This document shows positions 14,107-16,579 of a stretch of DNA of 16,579 nucleotides, in pieces; positions within the stretch are counted from its first letter, which is position 1; every line of letters begins with the position of its first letter. The position numbers were made by a program, and so were the translations under genes. The stretch is from assembly GCA_041483675.1 (NCBI GenBank), contig JBGPGE010000097.1, positions 1 to 16,579 on the forward strand. The letters are read 5' to 3'. The notes beneath the pieces are model-generated. The model was not told the DNA's origin and made no database searches. It saw nothing but the letters and a program-made list of their open reading frames with translations. This DNA comes from 2-12-FULL-60-19 sp041483675 (GTDB lineage Bacteria; Desulfobacterota; Binatia; UBA9968).

Positions 14107-14135
14107 TTGACCTGGAAGCGCGGTTCTGCTAACAA
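14107..14135 (+). promoter_or_regulatory. Possible promoter of the SurA/DsbA-like gene
   Basis: TTGACC (14107-14112), a 17-base spacer and TAACAA (14130-14135), ending 20 bases before the TTG start. The -10 box is imperfect. Confidence 0.35.
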
Positions 14136-14155
14136 CGTAACAAGTCGAGGTACAT

Positions 14156-15196
14156 TTGAGATTTAAACTTACCCTGCCGGCGTTGCACTTTTTCCTCTTC
14201 CTTCTCTTTGCAGGCCCATCGCTCGCTCAGGAGCCGGCCGATCGGACTTCGACTCCGGCGGCCAGATTCGGCGACCAGGCGATCACGCTTGAAGAGCTGT
14301 ATCGGGCGACCGAGAAAGAGCTGAACCAGATCGAGCTCCAACGGCACGAGCTTCTGGAACAGAAACTGGACCAAATGATCTCGCAGCGGCTGTTGGACGG
14401 CGAAGCCAAGCGGCGCGGGCTTTCGGTGGAGCGATTGCTGGACGAGGAAGTCAACCGCAAGGCGCCCAAGGTTTCCGACGAAGAGGTTAAGGATTTCATC
14501 GCGAAGAACCAAGGCCGCCTCTCGGCGGGAGATGAGGGCGAGCTGCGCTTGAGAGTCTGGGACTATCTGCGCGGCCAGAAAGTCAATCAACAACGGAGCG
14601 ACTACGTCCGGACTCTGTGGAACAAAGCCGGCGTGAAAGTGCTGCTGCCGGAGCCGGCCGCCGCCCGGGTTCAAGTGGATTCCCGCAAGGGCTTCGTTTT
14701 GGGGCCGAAGGACGCCCCGGTCGCGATCGTCGAGTTCTCCGACTTCCAGTGCCCGTTTTGCAAGGCCGTGGTTCCGACCCTCAAGCAGGTCATGGCCGAA
14801 TACAAAGGAAAGGTTAAATTGGTCTTCCGCGACTTCCCGCTCGACATCCATCCCCTGGCGCCCAAAGCGCATGAAGCCGCCCGCTGCGCCGCGGAGCAGC
14901 AGAAGTTCTGGGAATATCACGATCTCCTGTTCGAGCGCTCGCCGAACCTCTCGCTGCCGGAGTTGAAACAGTACGCGGCGGATCTCAAGCTCGTCGGCGC
15001 GAGCTTCGCCAAATGCCTCGACAGCGGCAAATACCGCCAGGCGGTGGCCGATGACGTTCAGGAGGCGGCGCGCCTCGGCGCCTCCGGAACCCCCACCTTC
15101 TTCATCAACGGCCGCCTCCTCGTCGGCGCCCAACCCCTCACCGCCTTCCAGAAGGTCATCGACGCCGAGCTGACGAAAACACCCCAGCCGAAATAG
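14156..15196 (+). CDS. Exported SurA-N-like/DsbA-like thiol-disulfide oxidoreductase
   Basis: A 346-residue protein starting at TTG, with GAGG five bases upstream and a Sec signal peptide (LTLPALHFFLFLLFAGPSLAQ, cleavage about 25). Residues 35-155 form a helical SurA/PpiC-type chaperone segment (FGDQAITLEELYRATE, KLDQMISQRLLDGEAKRRG). Residues 175-340 are a DsbA/thioredoxin_4 domain: FSDFQCPFCKAVVP with the CPFC redox pair (199-202), FRDFPLDIHPLAP, and the cis-proline motif GTPTFFING (Pro313). It should oxidise or isomerise disulfides in the periplasm while its N-terminal part holds unfolded clients. The fusion order is known from deltaproteobacterial and related DsbA-like proteins. It diverges from gspF and could help fold exported substrates, but nothing in the sequence ties it to the T2SS. 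A separate DsbB-type partner is not in the window. Confidence 0.9.
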   Translation: MRFKLTLPALHFFLFLLFAGPSLAQEPADRTSTPAARFGDQAITLEELYRATEKELNQIELQRHELLEQKLDQMISQRLLDGEAKRRGLSVERLLDEEVNRKAPKVSDEEVKDFIAKNQGRLSAGDEGELRLRVWDYLRGQKVNQQRSDYVRTLWNKAGVKVLLPEPAAARVQVDSRKGFVLGPKDAPVAIVEFSDFQCPFCKAVVPTLKQVMAEYKGKVKLVFRDFPLDIHPLAPKAHEAARCAAEQQKFWEYHDLLFERSPNLSLPELKQYAADLKLVGASFAKCLDSGKYRQAVADDVQEAARLGASGTPTFFINGRLLVGAQPLTAFQKVIDAELTKTPQPK

Positions 15197-15225
15197 CCTC
15201 CTCCGCTCCCGCAAAACCATTGCCT

Positions 15226-15246
15226 GGGAAAAAATAAATTTTTCCC
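15226..15246 (+). promoter_or_regulatory. A/T-rich inverted repeat abutting the RHS promoter
   Basis: GGGAAAAA (15226-15233) and TTTTTCCC (15239-15246) flank a 5-base loop and end exactly at the -35 box. It may be an UP-element-like sequence, an operator, or a weak terminator for the upstream DsbA-like gene. Confidence 0.4.
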
Positions 15247-15275
15247 TTGACAAGCATTTATCCTCTCGATATAAG
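15247..15275 (+). promoter_or_regulatory. Near-consensus sigma70 promoter of the SpvB/RHS-like gene
   Basis: TTGACA (15247-15252, consensus), a 17-base spacer, TATAAG (15270-15275). The predicted start near 15282 leaves a leader of about 95 bases before GTG 15377. It is the best-matching promoter in the window. Confidence 0.72.
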
Positions 15276-15376
15276 TCGCGCCACTGGCTGGAAATACCAG
15301 AATCCAATTGTTGTGATAATAAATCTGTAGTTAGCTGCGAGGCCGATTCGGCAGTATGCCGGTGGGAGGTGACGCT

Positions 15377-16579
15377 GTGAAGACTTCAACGCGTGGCCGT
15401 GGTTCGATTCTCTTTCGACCCTTTGGGGCTTTTCTCCCCGCCTTCTTCGGCCTAGCCTCTTTGTCCGTCTTACCCCTAATCGCCGTTTCGCCGGGCAGAT
15501 CCCTTGCCCAGTCGAACAAGATCCCAGGGGCGAGCATAGGCCAGTTTCGCGTGGGGACGACGGGGAGTAGCTCGTATTCGATTCCCCTGCTGGTTAGTCC
15601 AGGGACGAATAATCTTAGCCCGAAATTGGCCTTGTCGTACGATAGCCAACGGCAAAGCGGCATCGCCGGTGTCGGCTGGTCGCTGGAAGGCCTGCCCGCT
15701 ATCCACCGCTGCCCGCGCACCGTGGCCCAGGACGGTACTAAGGGCGGGATCATGTATGACGCCAATGACCGATACTGTTTTGAAGGCCAAAGACTCATGG
15801 TCATCAACGGGTTAGCCGACGGAGCGAACAACGCGGAATACCGAACTGAGCTGGATAGTTTTGTCCGGGTTTTCTCTTATGGGCAGGTTGCCTCGCCTGG
15901 AGTCGGCCCCCAATATTGGGTCGTCAAGACCAAGGCGGGCGAGACGATGGAATTTGGCGGCAACGCGACCAGCGTTGAAGGCCGCATCGAGGCGGTTGGA
16001 AAGACCTCCGTGCGCGCCTGGGCGCTGAGCAAGCTTACCGACGCAAACGGCAATTACCTGACCGTGACTTACACGGAAGACCCGATTAACGGCGAGTACC
16101 GTCCGACCCGTATCGACTACACCGGCAATACCGGCCAGGGTTTTTCTCCCCAGCGTTATGTCGAGCTGCTCTACGAGGACCGCACCGACGCTCCCCCGCT
16201 CTACGTAGGCGGCTCGCTCATCAAAACCACCAAGCGCCTCAAGACCATCCGCACCAATGCGCCTCCCCCCCAGGGCGGCGCGGCCGTGCCGGTGAGGGAG
16301 TATCGGCTGACGTATGAGTACGGGGCCGTTACCAGGCGCAGCCGGCTAACGAGCATCGCCGAATGCGCCGGCGACGGCAGTTGCCTTCCCGCAAACCTGT
16401 TCAACTGGCAGGAAGGAAGAGTTGTTACCGCCTCGCCCCCGGGACAGTCCGGTTTCGATCTCCCGCTTAACCCCACCGCGAGCGCCCTCGATACTGCCCA
16501 AATAAAGCAGAACTTGGTGGCGGATCTTAATGGGGACGGCCGCGCAGACATACTGGCTCTGGTCGGCGGAACGGGCGGA
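15377..16579 (+). CDS. SpvB/RHS-type large secreted protein, 5' part (runs off the window)
   Basis: The open frame runs from GTG 15377 to the last base (401 codons, no stop). GGAGGTGA (15365-15372) lies four bases upstream, which favours this start over the in-frame ATG at 15356. Residues 1-45 are a long signal peptide with a hydrophobic core ending SLAQ. Residues about 55-375 match the SpvB N-terminal domain of Tc-toxin B and RHS-type shells: SSYSIPLLVSPGTNNLSPKL, YDSQRQSGIAGVGWSLEGL and AWALSKLTDANGNYLTVTY. From about 379 an FG-GAP/VCBS repeat begins (VADLNGDGRADILAL). Family members often exceed 1,500-2,000 residues with RHS/YD repeats and a variable C-terminal effector. Here only the entry part is present, so any toxin domain lies beyond the window. 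A Sec signal suggests export, possibly to the cell surface. Confidence 0.9.
   Translation, partial: MKTSTRGRGSILFRPFGAFLPAFFGLASLSVLPLIAVSPGRSLAQSNKIPGASIGQFRVGTTGSSSYSIPLLVSPGTNNLSPKLALSYDSQRQSGIAGVGWSLEGLPAIHRCPRTVAQDGTKGGIMYDANDRYCFEGQRLMVINGLADGANNAEYRTELDSFVRVFSYGQVASPGVGPQYWVVKTKAGETMEFGGNATSVEGRIEAVGKTSVRAWALSKLTDANGNYLTVTYTEDPINGEYRPTRIDYTGNTGQGFSPQRYVELLYEDRTDAPPLYVGGSLIKTTKRLKTIRTNAPPPQGGAAVPVREYRLTYEYGAVTRRSRLTSIAECAGDGSCLPANLFNWQEGRVVTASPPGQSGFDLPLNPTASALDTAQIKQNLVADLNGDGRADILALVGGTGG

Larger units (their letters stand above)
13704..14155. other. Divergent intergenic region between gspF and the DsbA-like gene
   Basis: This 452-base gap holds predicted promoters for both directions, the third copy of the two-hairpin repeat (13766-13847) and copy 3 of the composite hairpin repeat (13876-14092). 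Both repeat families of the window meet here. I see no gene in it. Confidence 0.7.

Noticed and set aside
14129..15307. A 392-codon minus-strand open frame
   Set aside because: It is antisense to the DsbA-like gene, whose redox and cis-proline motifs and signal peptide leave no doubt about the coding strand; the antisense peptide shows no recognisable domain.
15282..15376. Riboswitch in the RHS gene leader
   Set aside because: Only short stems (CTGG/CCAG, GCCGA/TCGGC) are present, with no conserved core of any riboswitch class that I recognise.
15331..15831. Minus-strand frame of 166 codons
   Set aside because: It is antisense to the SpvB-like gene, which has a strong ribosome-binding site and promoter on the plus strand.

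Overview
The window is a GC-rich (roughly 60% by eye) stretch from a Gram-negative (diderm) bacterium. It is dominated by a type II secretion system (T2SS) cluster on the minus strand, so an outer-membrane secretin and pseudopilus are expected. GTG and TTG starts, four-base ATGA gene overlaps, a PilM/PilN-like GspL and an unusual gene order suggest an environmental deltaproteobacterial, Binatota or NC10-like lineage rather than a classical gammaproteobacterium. That placement is inference only; no marker gene is present.

Layout, read in the direction of transcription on the minus strand: gspF (13703), gspG, gspH, gspI, gspJ, gspK, gspL and gspM (ending 7115) form one tight run. After two tandem copies of a 92-bp repeat come a secreted metalloprotease-like gene with its own sigma70-type promoter (6846-6016), a strong hairpin terminator, and a small exported protein of unknown function (5613-5164). 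A second secretion unit, gspC-gspD (5024-1408), has its own promoter, and an M42-type aminopeptidase (1338-247) follows. No gspE ATPase, gspO prepilin peptidase or gspN is present. On the plus strand, diverging from gspF, are an exported SurA-like/DsbA-like thiol oxidoreductase (14156-15196) and the first 401 codons of a large SpvB/RHS-type protein (15377 to the window end) behind a near-consensus promoter.

How the genes work together: GspC, L, M and F make the inner-membrane platform, GspG the major pseudopilin, GspH-I-J-K the pseudopilus tip, and GspD the outer-membrane channel. The signal-peptide-bearing metalloprotease-like protein lies inside the cluster and is an obvious candidate substrate. 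The DsbA-like protein could oxidise cysteines in exported proteins, including that protease (four cysteines).

The most unusual content is repeat DNA. (1) Arrays of degenerate 7-bp repeats encode the extended, cleaved leader peptides of GspH, GspI, GspJ and GspK and also contain the stop codons of gspK and the M42 gene. (2) A roughly 200-bp composite of four hairpin or short modules occurs three times, once inverted, at 1-197, 5671-5865 and 13876-14092. One copy has a 47-bp insertion relative to another, giving a filled and an empty site. (3) A two-hairpin 92-bp unit is perfectly duplicated in tandem and has a third, diverged copy upstream of gspF. (4) The GspD C-terminus carries an 80-residue tandem duplication. 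I did not find a clearly new defence or mobile system. The heptamer-built pseudopilin leaders and the modular repeat family are the observations closest to undescribed.
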